A stretch of DNA of 23,755 bases, taken from assembly GCA_030536565.1 (NCBI GenBank), contig JAUNPT010000013.1, forward strand, positions 1 through 23,755, written 5' to 3'. The translations under genes were made by a program, and so were the position numbers. Positions 8,100-14,846 of this stretch are shown in pieces; the first letter of the stretch is position 1; each line of letters starts with the position of its first letter. The notes beneath the pieces were generated by a model. That model had not been told where the DNA came from and ran no database searches. It saw only the letters and a list, made by a program, of their open reading frames with translations. This DNA is from Eubacteriales bacterium (GTDB taxonomy: Bacteria; Bacillota; Clostridia; Lachnospirales; Lachnospiraceae).

Positions 8100-8240
8100 A
8101 AGCAGAGCATCCACTCTCACCTTAGCGCACATAGGCGTCTCGGGTTTATATTTTAAAATTATGCATGATAAACAGCATTGATTGCATTATTGTTAAAAGT
8201 GTGGATAGCCTGTCTATCCACTTTTTTTATGCTTAATATG
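8100..8240 (+). ncRNA. Ribosomal protein L20 leader-type regulatory RNA of the infC operon
   Basis: The infC-rpmI-rplT leader contains a block at about 8109-8147 (CCACTCTCACCTTAGC, then GGCGTCTCGGG) that resembles the conserved part of Firmicute L20 leaders as I remember it. It is followed by the intrinsic terminator at 8199-8228, before the infC ribosome binding site. In this class free L20 binds the leader and favours termination, so that the operon encoding L20 is autoregulated. The attenuator and operon context are seen directly; the L20-binding role is inferred from the family. Confidence 0.6.
8199..8228 (+). terminator. Attenuator terminator upstream of infC
   Basis: GTGGATAG at 8201-8208 pairs with CTATCCAC at 8214-8221 around a 5-base loop, and seven T residues follow at 8222-8228. 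It lies only 11 bases before the infC ribosome binding site, so it must be read through for infC to be expressed. Confidence 0.85.
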
Positions 8241-8253
8241 GAGGTGCACTACT

Positions 8254-8760
8254 ATTAGTGAATTAATGATTAACGAACAAATCCGTGATAAGGAAGTTCG
8301 TGTTATAGGAGAAGAAGGAGAGCAGCTTGGTGTTATGTCACCAAAGGATGCTATGAAACTTGCAAAGGAAGCAAATGTTGATCTTATTAAGATTGCACCA
8401 TCTGCTAAGCCGCCAGTCTGTAAACTTATGGATTATGGTAAGTTTAAGTATGAACAGGTAAGAAGAGAGAAGGAAGCAAAGAAGAAGCAGAAGACTGTTG
8501 AAGTTAAAGAAGTTCGTTTGTCACCTAATATAGATGTCAATGACCTGAATACCAAAAGCAATGCTGCCAGAAAGTTCCTTGAAAAAGGAAACAAGGTTAA
8601 GGTTTCATTAAGATTCAGAGGAAGAGAAATGGCGCATGTAGACAGCAGTAAGCATATTCTTCATGAGTTTGCTGAAAAGCTTAGTGATATTGCAGTCGTT
8701 GATAAGGCTCCGAAGATGGAAGGCAGGAGCATGACAATGTTTTTAACTGAAAAACGTTAA
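8254..8760 (+). CDS. infC: Translation initiation factor IF-3, probable AUU start
   Basis: IF-3 binds the 30S subunit, keeps subunits apart and checks start codon pairing. The protein has the N domain (INEQIRDKEVRVIGEEGEQLG), a lysine-rich linker helix (YEQVRREKEAKKKQKT) and the C domain (VRLSPNIDVNDLNTK, VSLRFRGREMAH). The first ATG is at 8266, but GGAGG at 8240-8244 lies 21 bases before it, too far. The in-frame ATT at 8254 is 9 bases from GGAGG and gives a 168-residue protein beginning (M)SELMINEQ, the usual N terminus in relatives. AUU start codons on infC are known from E. coli, where IF-3 represses its own synthesis. The gene is first in an operon with rpmI and rplT. Confidence 0.95.
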   Translation: MSELMINEQIRDKEVRVIGEEGEQLGVMSPKDAMKLAKEANVDLIKIAPSAKPPVCKLMDYGKFKYEQVRREKEAKKKQKTVEVKEVRLSPNIDVNDLNTKSNAARKFLEKGNKVKVSLRFRGREMAHVDSSKHILHEFAEKLSDIAVVDKAPKMEGRSMTMFLTEKR

Positions 8761-8801
8761 AATAAATTACATTCCATAAAGATTATTTTAGGAGGATTAT
8801 T

Positions 8802-8999
8802 ATGCCAAAGGTAAAAACAAAAAGAGCAGCTGCAAAGCGTTTTAAATTGACAGGTTCAGGCCAGTTAAAGAGAATGAAAGCTTACAAGAGCCATATTCTT
8901 ACAAAGAAGACAACTAAGAGAAAGAGAAACCTCAGACATGCAGCAATGACTGATGCAACTAATGTTAAGACAATGAAGAAGATTATGCCTTATCTCTAA
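8802..8999 (+). CDS. rpmI: 50S ribosomal protein L35
   Basis: L35 is a small basic protein of the large ribosomal subunit. At 65 residues it has the usual length, starts MPKVKTKRAAAKRFK, and contains the conserved SHILTKKTTKRKRNLR stretch. AGGAGG lies 6 bases before the ATG. It sits between infC (41 bases upstream) and rplT (34 bases downstream), the standard order for this operon, and should share the infC promoter and attenuator. Confidence 0.97.
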   Translation: MPKVKTKRAAAKRFKLTGSGQLKRMKAYKSHILTKKTTKRKRNLRHAAMTDATNVKTMKKIMPYL

Positions 9000-9033
9000 G
9001 AGTTGGTATGGTATAGAAGGAGGAATATAAGAA

Positions 9034-9390
9034 ATGGCAAGAATTAAAGGCGGAATGAACGCAAAGAAGAAGCACAACAGAGTATTAAAGCTCGCTAAAG
9101 GATATAGAGGAGCAAGATCAAAGCAGTACAGAGTTGCTAAACAGTCTGTAATGAGAGCTCTTACAGAGTCATATAAGGGCAGAAAGCAGAAAAAGAGACA
9201 GTTCAGACAGTTATGGATTGCACGTATTAATGCTGCAGCCAGAATGAATGGTCTTTCATACAGCAAGTTTATGTATGGTTTAAAGCTTGCTAACATCGAC
9301 CTTAACAGAAAGGTCTTATCTGAGATGGCAATCAATGATGCAGAAGGTTTTGCAAAGCTTGCAGAAGTTGCTAAATCAAAGGTAGCTTAA
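9034..9390 (+). CDS. rplT: 50S ribosomal protein L20
   Basis: L20 binds 23S rRNA early in assembly of the large subunit and, in Firmicutes, represses its own operon through the leader RNA. The 118-residue protein is very basic at its N terminus (MARIKGGMNAKKKHNRVLKL) and has the C-terminal globular part with RQLWIARINAAAR, YSKFMYGL and DLNRKVLSEMA, all typical. AGGAGG precedes the ATG by 10 bases. It is the last gene of the operon and is followed by a strong hairpin terminator at 9415-9462. Confidence 0.97.
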   Translation: MARIKGGMNAKKKHNRVLKLAKGYRGARSKQYRVAKQSVMRALTESYKGRKQKKRQFRQLWIARINAAARMNGLSYSKFMYGLKLANIDLNRKVLSEMAINDAEGFAKLAEVAKSKVA

Positions 9391-9414
9391 TTTTTCGGCT
9401 TGGTATTTATATCA

Positions 9415-9462
9415 GGGAGGTGCCGCACTAACTGAACAGATAGTGTGACATCTCTCTTTTTT
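9415..9462 (+). terminator. Terminator of the infC-rpmI-rplT operon
   Basis: GGGAGGTG at 9415-9422 pairs with CATCTCTC further on, including G-U pairs, and an inner stem pairs CGCACTA with TAGTGTG. Six T residues end the structure at about 9457-9462. Confidence 0.85.
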
Positions 9463-9558
9463 GTGATAATATTGTGAAAATAACAGGATAATGCTATGAA
9501 TTATTGTTGAAATATGTTATAAATAGAGAACACAATACTGGGAAGAGGTTATTTTATT

Positions 9559-10605
9559 ATGAAAAAAAGTGTATTTAAAAAGTTGGGTGTTGCATTTGTA
9601 TCGGCAGCAATGCTTATGACTACGGCGTGTAACACAAAAATAGATGCAAAGTTTGATTTTAAGGCATTGGATTATGTTACTTTAGGCGAGTACAAGGGAT
9701 TAAAGGCTGATGTTAATACATCAGCTATTGAAACAAATCTTATGGACAAGAAGATTGCTAACGACCAGAAGGAGTATACAACCTACCATGATGTGACAAG
9801 ACCAGCACAGGATGGTGATAAGCTTATTATGACATATTATGCTAAAGTAGGCGGAGTTCAGGTTGATGGCTTTAGTTATGAGGATTATAATATGATTCTG
9901 GGAACAGATCCATTTACGATTGAAGGCTTTACAGATGCTTTATATGGAATGACGGCAGGACAGGCAAAGGTTGTTACGCTGCAGGTTCCTGAAGATTTTG
10001 AGGAGGATAAGGATATTGCAGGAAGCAGGATTGTATTTGATATTACATTGAAAAATGTACAGCAGCCTGATGTGCCTATGATTACTGACGCATATGTGCA
10101 GCAGTATTTCAACTGCAGTACAGTGGCTGATTATAAGGCACAGGTTAAAAGTCAGGTACAGGAAGAAATAGACAATCAGACAACTAAGGCAAAAAATGAG
10201 GCAATTCTCACACAGCTTCAGGGTGCTGCCACGATTAATTCATATCCGGACGGTCTGCTCGAAAGTAAATCAGAGGAGCTTTCAAAGTCTATAAGCTTTT
10301 ATTCGACCATGCAGAAGCTTACTGTAGAGGAGTATTGTCAGACTAAGTTTAATATGTCGTTTGATGATTATGTAAAAAATTCCGTAAACCAGCAGCTTAT
10401 TCTTCAGGCAATAGTTGAGAAGGAAGAACTGGCAATTATGGAATATGATTATAAGGCTAATCTTGAGAGCTTTGCCAATGAATTAGGATATACTAATAAG
10501 ACAACATTTGAGGAAAAGTTTGGCAAGGATAAGATTGTAAAGAATATGCTTATTATGCAGGCTCAGGATATTGTAATGGATAATGCAGATATCAATGAAT
10601 ATTGA
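9559..10605 (+). CDS. Trigger factor-like FKBP-type peptidyl-prolyl isomerase lipoprotein
   Basis: This 348-residue protein is probably an extracytoplasmic folding factor. It begins with a lipoprotein signal peptide: a lysine-containing start (MKKSVFKK), a hydrophobic stretch and a near-lipobox MTTAC with Cys24 as the predicted lipidated residue. Residues of about 80-168 form an FKBP-like domain (QDGDKLIMTYYAKVGG, then GTDPFTIEGFTDALYGM). Residues of about 170-345 are helical and resemble the C-terminal chaperone arms of trigger factor. Compared with Tig encoded at 17025, it keeps the FKBP and arm domains, but the ribosome-binding domain with its GFRKGKAP loop is replaced by the signal peptide and a short linker. 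An extended -10 (TATAAA at 9518-9523) lies upstream. It is monocistronic between two terminators. The substrate is unknown. Confidence 0.85.
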   Translation: MKKSVFKKLGVAFVSAAMLMTTACNTKIDAKFDFKALDYVTLGEYKGLKADVNTSAIETNLMDKKIANDQKEYTTYHDVTRPAQDGDKLIMTYYAKVGGVQVDGFSYEDYNMILGTDPFTIEGFTDALYGMTAGQAKVVTLQVPEDFEEDKDIAGSRIVFDITLKNVQQPDVPMITDAYVQQYFNCSTVADYKAQVKSQVQEEIDNQTTKAKNEAILTQLQGAATINSYPDGLLESKSEELSKSISFYSTMQKLTVEEYCQTKFNMSFDDYVKNSVNQQLILQAIVEKEELAIMEYDYKANLESFANELGYTNKTTFEEKFGKDKIVKNMLIMQAQDIVMDNADINEY

Positions 10606-10619
10606 TATTGACTGAATAT

Positions 10620-10658
10620 AAAAAATCATGTCGGACATATGTGCTGACATGATTTTTT
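10620..10658. terminator. Bidirectional intrinsic terminator between convergent genes
   Basis: AAAAAATCATGTC at 10620-10632 and GACATGATTTTTT at 10646-10658 form a perfect inverted repeat, giving a U tract on both strands. It can serve the lipoprotein gene (+) and the DegV gene (-). Confidence 0.9.
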
Positions 10659-10694
10659 ATTATATATTGGATTTTATATTTGATTCAAATACAG

Positions 10695-11591
10695 CTACAG
10701 TAATGTTTCGTATTTTGGCATACATGCAATACCTATCGCATATGGACCTGTATGGCAGGCTGTTACTATGCCTATGCGCGTATCAAACTGCTCCTGCGAT
10801 TCGATTAGCTTGATTCCAAGGGCTTCCTCAACGGTGCTGCGGTATTCTTCTGCTTCTTTTAGGTTAGTGCAGTAGCCGACGGTGAAGTCATATTTGTTTA
10901 TATCAATATTGTTATCTGCAATATGCTTGCGGACAATTTCTATTACATTGTTCTTTGCCTTGCTTCTTGTACGTGCAATTCCGCCCAGAGAGATTTCGCC
11001 ATTCTTCATGACAATTATAGGGCGTATGCTTAATTTGCCTGTAATTGCTGTGGCAACCTTGCCGATACGTCCGCCTTTTTTTAGATAATCAAGAGATTCT
11101 ACAGTAAAGAAAATCCTCCCGGGAGCTTTCATATCGTTCAGAACACGTACACAGTCATCATAAGAAACGCCATTTTCCTGCATTCGTATCGCTTCGTATA
11201 CAAAAAGTGACATAGAAGCGGAATTTTGCAGGGAATTAATAACTGTAATTTCTGCGTCTGGATAATCTTCAATAATAGTATCCTTAGCTGTGCATGCTGA
11301 ATTATATGAGCCTGAAAATAAAGTTGTAATTGTGATTACAATAATAGGAGTGTTTGACTTTACATAAGGCATAAATGCATCAATGTAATCTGAAACGCTG
11401 GGGAGTGATGATTTAGGGAAAGCCCCGTCATTAATCATTTTGTCATAAAACTCATCATAACCAATTTCTATCTGCTCTTTTACATAATTTTCTCCGTCAA
11501 AGGTTACATATAATGGAACCAGTCCGGTGTTGTGCCTGTCTAAATATTCTTTTTTAATATCGCAGGCAGAATCTGTAATAATTTTATACAT
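10695..11591 (-). CDS. DegV family fatty acid-binding protein
   Basis: DegV proteins bind a fatty acid; the FakB members present it to the kinase FakA for phosphorylation and entry into phospholipid synthesis. The 298-residue protein has the family's N-terminal MYKIITDSACDIKKE, the loop with PLYVTFDGENY, the segment PKSSLPSVSDY, the ITTLFSGSYNSA motif, and the C-terminal lobe with YLKKGGRIGK and a late HTGPYAIGIA segment. Length and motifs are normal. AGAGGAA lies before the ATG. There is no FakA gene nearby, so a role in fatty acid uptake is inferred only from the family. It is transcribed away from the pyrophosphatase gene and ends at the shared terminator at 10620-10658. Confidence 0.93.
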   Translation of the reverse strand: MYKIITDSACDIKKEYLDRHNTGLVPLYVTFDGENYVKEQIEIGYDEFYDKMINDGAFPKSSLPSVSDYIDAFMPYVKSNTPIIVITITTLFSGSYNSACTAKDTIIEDYPDAEITVINSLQNSASMSLFVYEAIRMQENGVSYDDCVRVLNDMKAPGRIFFTVESLDYLKKGGRIGKVATAITGKLSIRPIIVMKNGEISLGGIARTRSKAKNNVIEIVRKHIADNNIDINKYDFTVGYCTNLKEAEEYRSTVEEALGIKLIESQEQFDTRIGIVTACHTGPYAIGIACMPKYETLL

Positions 11592-11908
11592 AAATGTTCC
11601 TCTTTTAAAATGAAATATAGTATTTATTTTAAACTTGTTAATTTTAAATGTATATATTAATACGATTTAACAGGTTTTACCATATGTTAACATATAGTTT
11701 TTAAGACTACAAGATATAAAAAGATAAAATGTATGAAATAAAAATAAACTACAACTTTAACGCACTAAAAGAATTGTTTATAAATATACGCTATATTATA
11801 GTGAAAAATCGACAAAATAATTTGACTTTAGTGTTGTAATTTAGTAAAATTATCCAAGATGCTTTTTGGAAGTGTCGAAAATATATATTGGTGAGGAGAG
11901 TTACAAAA
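11592..11908. other. AT-rich divergent intergenic region between degV-type gene and hppA
   Basis: This 317-base region carries the promoters of two divergent genes. The hppA promoter at 11822-11850 is clear. A 14-base perfect palindrome, ATATGTTAACATAT, lies at 11682-11695, and a shorter one, CTATATTATAG, at 11791-11801. A weak minus-strand pair near 11605-11632 (TTAACA, TATATT, 16 bases apart) could serve the DegV gene. No ORF or RNA gene was recognised here. Confidence 0.5.
11822..11850 (+). promoter_or_regulatory. Sigma-A promoter of the membrane pyrophosphatase gene
   Basis: TTGACT at 11822-11827 and TAAAAT at 11845-11850 are exactly 17 bases apart, 58 bases before the ATG at 11909. Confidence 0.75.
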
Positions 11909-14089
11909 ATGGAAGCTTTATTGGTTTTAGTCATTGTTGCAGCAGTGCTTGCACTTGGCTATGCAGCATTTAACTTTGTAAGCGTTAAGAAGTTAGATGA
12001 AGGAACAGATCGTATGTCAGAGATTGCATCGGCAATTCGTGTTGGAGCTAATGCATTCATAATATACGAGTACAAAATCATTGCTGTAGTAGTTGCATTG
12101 ATTGCAGTGATTTTTGGAGTTATTTTTACGGTTCAGTATGGCAGTTTTTCGTGGGAGCCATCAGTTTGTTTTCTGATTGGGGTGCTTATGAGTGCTTTGG
12201 CAGGCTGGGTTGGCATGAAGATTGCAACATATGCCAATGTAAGAGTATCAAATACAGCACGGACAACTAAGAAAATTGGTGAAACATTAAAGGTAGCGTT
12301 AAAGGGTGGTTCAGTAATGGGACTCTGTGTTGGAGGATTTGCACTGCTCGGATTATTCCTTGTATATATTATTTTTGGTTACGGCTTAGGAATGATTTCA
12401 ATAGAAGCTTTAAGAGATGGAAATCATATTTTTACACAGTGTCTTTCATGTTATGCATTGGGCTGTTCAATTGTAGCTATGTTTAACCGTGTGGGCGGAG
12501 GTATATATACTAAGGCTGCTGATATGGGAGCTGACCTTGTGGGTAAGACAGAGGCACATATTCCAGAAGATGATCCACGTAATCCGGCAACAATTGCTGA
12601 TAATGTAGGTGATAATGTGGGTGATGTTGCAGGGCTTGGTTCTGACCTTCTGGAATCATTTGTAGGTGCTATATCTTCTGCAATAATTCTTGCAGTAAGC
12701 TTATTCCTTGCAAATATTGCAAATAATCTTGAAGTGTCTGACACATTATTGACTAAAATGATGTATTTCCCACTTGTATTTGCGGCTATTGGATTGATTG
12801 CTTCATGTCTTGGTATTGCATATGTCCTTATAAAGAAGGGCTCGGATAATCCGCACAGGGATTTGAATATCTCTACATGGAGTGCTGCAGCAATAACAGT
12901 TGTTGGTGGATTTGTGGCAACGTATCTTATGTTCAATACAGAAGCTAAGTCTGTGCTTGATGTGGCAGGCTTTAAAATAGGGTTTATTTCACCTTGGATT
13001 GCAGCGTCACTGGGAGTTGTAAGTGGTGTTGTAATTGGTGCTATAGCAGAATATTATACAAGCTATGATTATAAGCCAACTCAGAAGATTGCACAGGCAT
13101 CTAAGGAAGGTGCGGCATTGACAATTACACAGGGTCTTGCTGTTGGTATGAAATCCTGTATGTATCCATTAATTATATTGGGTGTAACAACATATGTTTC
13201 ATATGCAGTTTCCGGCATGTTCGGTATTGCCATGGCAGCTGTTGGTATGCTTTCATTTGTATCAGCAACGGTTTCTGTAGACACATACGGGCCAATTTCT
13301 GATAATGCCGGAGGTATTGCAGAAATGTCAGAGCTTGAGCCAGAGGTTCGTGAAATTACTGATAAACTGGATTCAGTTGGTAATACTACAGCAGCTATTG
13401 GTAAAGGCTTTGCTATTGGTTCAGCTTCGCTGGCAGCACTTTCACTTATGGTTTCTTTCCTTTATGCATTCCAGCCTGAAGGTTCACAGCTGGAGCTTAA
13501 TTTTACAAATCCGTTAATTCTTGCGGGTGCATTAGTGGGTGGTGCACTTCCATTCCTGTTTTCGGGTATGTTAATTGAAGCAGTTGCCAATGCTGCACGA
13601 AGAATGGTTGAAGAAGTTAGAAGACAGTTTAGGGAAATTCCGGGTATTCTTGAGGGAAAGGCAAAGCCAGACTATAAGACATGTATAGAGATATCTTCTC
13701 AGGGTGCTTTAAAGGAAATGCGTGTTCCAGCTATTCTTTCAATTGTCTTTCCGGTTGTATCAGGTTTCCTTTTTGGCCCATATTTTGTAGGCGGTTTACT
13801 GATTGGTGCTACATTATCAGCAATTATGCTTGCTATATTCACAGGTAATGCAGGTGGTGCATGGGATAATGGCAAAAAATATATCGAATCCGGTGCAGTT
13901 GATGGTCAGGGAAAGGGTTCTCCTGCACATGATGCGGCTGTTGTAGGAGATACAGTTGGTGACCCATTGAAGGATACAGTCGGCCCATCGCTGGATATTC
14001 TTATTAAGATTATGTCAACGGTTTCACTGGTTGCAGCAGTGCTGTTCTACAACTACAATTTATTATATCTGATATTTGGACTTCGTTAA
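11909..14089 (+). CDS. hppA: Membrane-bound ion-pumping pyrophosphatase, K+-dependent type
   Basis: This integral membrane enzyme hydrolyses pyrophosphate and pumps Na+ and/or H+ out of the cytoplasm. The protein is 726 residues with about 16 hydrophobic segments. The catalytic loop has GGGIYTKAADMGADLVGK, then DNVGDNVGDVAG, and the C-terminal site has HDAAVVGDTVGDPLKDT. The segment GNTTAAIGKGFAIG has Ala495 and Gly498, the pair known to mark K+-dependent enzymes; K+-independent ones have Lys and Thr. The DLLESFVGA segment keeps the glutamate found in Na+-pumping members, so Na+ transport is likely but not certain. The ATG at 11909 follows AGGAGAG by 8 bases; a TTG at 11888 is unlikely to be the start. 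The terminator is at 14177-14229. Confidence 0.95.
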   Translation: MEALLVLVIVAAVLALGYAAFNFVSVKKLDEGTDRMSEIASAIRVGANAFIIYEYKIIAVVVALIAVIFGVIFTVQYGSFSWEPSVCFLIGVLMSALAGWVGMKIATYANVRVSNTARTTKKIGETLKVALKGGSVMGLCVGGFALLGLFLVYIIFGYGLGMISIEALRDGNHIFTQCLSCYALGCSIVAMFNRVGGGIYTKAADMGADLVGKTEAHIPEDDPRNPATIADNVGDNVGDVAGLGSDLLESFVGAISSAIILAVSLFLANIANNLEVSDTLLTKMMYFPLVFAAIGLIASCLGIAYVLIKKGSDNPHRDLNISTWSAAAITVVGGFVATYLMFNTEAKSVLDVAGFKIGFISPWIAASLGVVSGVVIGAIAEYYTSYDYKPTQKIAQASKEGAALTITQGLAVGMKSCMYPLIILGVTTYVSYAVSGMFGIAMAAVGMLSFVSATVSVDTYGPISDNAGGIAEMSELEPEVREITDKLDSVGNTTAAIGKGFAIGSASLAALSLMVSFLYAFQPEGSQLELNFTNPLILAGALVGGALPFLFSGMLIEAVANAARRMVEEVRRQFREIPGILEGKAKPDYKTCIEISSQGALKEMRVPAILSIVFPVVSGFLFGPYFVGGLLIGATLSAIMLAIFTGNAGGAWDNGKKYIESGAVDGQGKGSPAHDAAVVGDTVGDPLKDTVGPSLDILIKIMSTVSLVAAVLFYNYNLLYLIFGLR

Positions 14090-14176
14090 TTTGGTACCAG
14101 AGTACTAAAAAAAACATTTTTAAGGACTAAATATACATAAAATATATTTTATTTTTTAAAAAATATGTTATACTAA

Positions 14177-14229
14177 AACCGGATTGTGTAAATGTTATAG
14201 TATTTTTAACATTTACAGTCCGGTTTTTT
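14177..14229 (+). terminator. Strong hairpin terminator (or attenuator) just before the DJ-1 family gene
   Basis: AACCGGA at 14177-14183 pairs with TCCGGTT at 14219-14225, and TGTAAATGTTA at 14187-14197 pairs with TAACATTTACA at 14207-14217, with a small internal bulge. A T run fills 14224-14229. A TATACT box at 14169-14174 lies immediately upstream, and the next start codon is only 18 bases downstream. Confidence 0.8.
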
Positions 14230-14247
14230 GTGAAATGGAGAAAAAAG

Positions 14248-14796
14248 ATGAAGATATGTACATTTTTGACAGATGGATTTGAAACAGTGGAAGCACTTGC
14301 TGTAGTTGATGTATGCAGAAGGGCAGGTATTGAAACAGACTTAATATCAATTACAGGGAAGAAAGAAGTAAAGAGTGCACAGAATATAATGGTAAATGCC
14401 GAGTATACTATTACAGAGTATCAGTTTGATGGTACAGAACTGCTTTTCCTTCCTGGTGGACCAGGACATACGCATTATCTGGAATGCGGACAGCTTGTGG
14501 AACTTTTAAAAGATTATAATGATAAAGGCAGACGAATTGCAGCAATATGTGCGGCACCAAGTGTTTTAGGAAAACTTGGATTCCTTCATGGAAAAAAGGC
14601 AATGGCGTTTCCGGGTTACGAAAAAGACCTTGCAGGAGCAGAAGTGATTTTAAAACCTGAGAAGACTGTGACAGATGGTAATATTACTACTTCAAGAGGA
14701 ATGGGAACTTCAATTGATTTAGGCCTGGAATTGGTGAGACTGCTGGCTGGCAGGGAAGAAGCTGACAGAATTGGTAAGGCAGTACAATATTTATAA
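14248..14796 (+). CDS. DJ-1/PfpI family protein (DJ-1 subfamily)
   Basis: Members of this family include YajL- and DJ-1-type proteins, described as glyoxalase or deglycase and as oxidative stress chaperones; the true reaction is debated. The 182-residue protein has the reactive cysteine in the nucleophile elbow AAICAAPSVLG (Cys101, matching DJ-1 Cys106) and the conserved glutamate in GFETVE (Glu15, matching Glu18). The flanking LPGGPG and TSRGMGT segments are typical. The ATG at 14248 has GGAG seven bases upstream; an in-frame GTG at 14230 lies in the terminator and lacks a ribosome binding site. It may be cotranscribed with the carboxypeptidase gene 50 bases downstream. The substrate cannot be told from sequence. 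Confidence 0.92.
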   Translation: MKICTFLTDGFETVEALAVVDVCRRAGIETDLISITGKKEVKSAQNIMVNAEYTITEYQFDGTELLFLPGGPGHTHYLECGQLVELLKDYNDKGRRIAAICAAPSVLGKLGFLHGKKAMAFPGYEKDLAGAEVILKPEKTVTDGNITTSRGMGTSIDLGLELVRLLAGREEADRIGKAVQYL

Positions 14797-14846
14797 AGAT
14801 ACTATGCACTGTATAATAAAAGATGAATTTATAATAGAGGTAACAA

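Noticed and set aside
8865..9335. 156-codon minus-strand ORF across rpmI and rplT
   Set aside because: It lies antisense to two certain ribosomal protein genes, and its leucine- and serine-rich sequence is typical of a shadow frame.
11888..11908. TTG start for hppA, seven codons upstream of the ATG
   Set aside because: The ribosome binding site AGGAGAG lies downstream of the TTG and is correctly spaced for the ATG at 11909.
12451..12936. 161-codon minus-strand ORF inside hppA
   Set aside because: It is antisense to a conserved catalytic stretch of the pyrophosphatase, so the open frame follows from its codon use.
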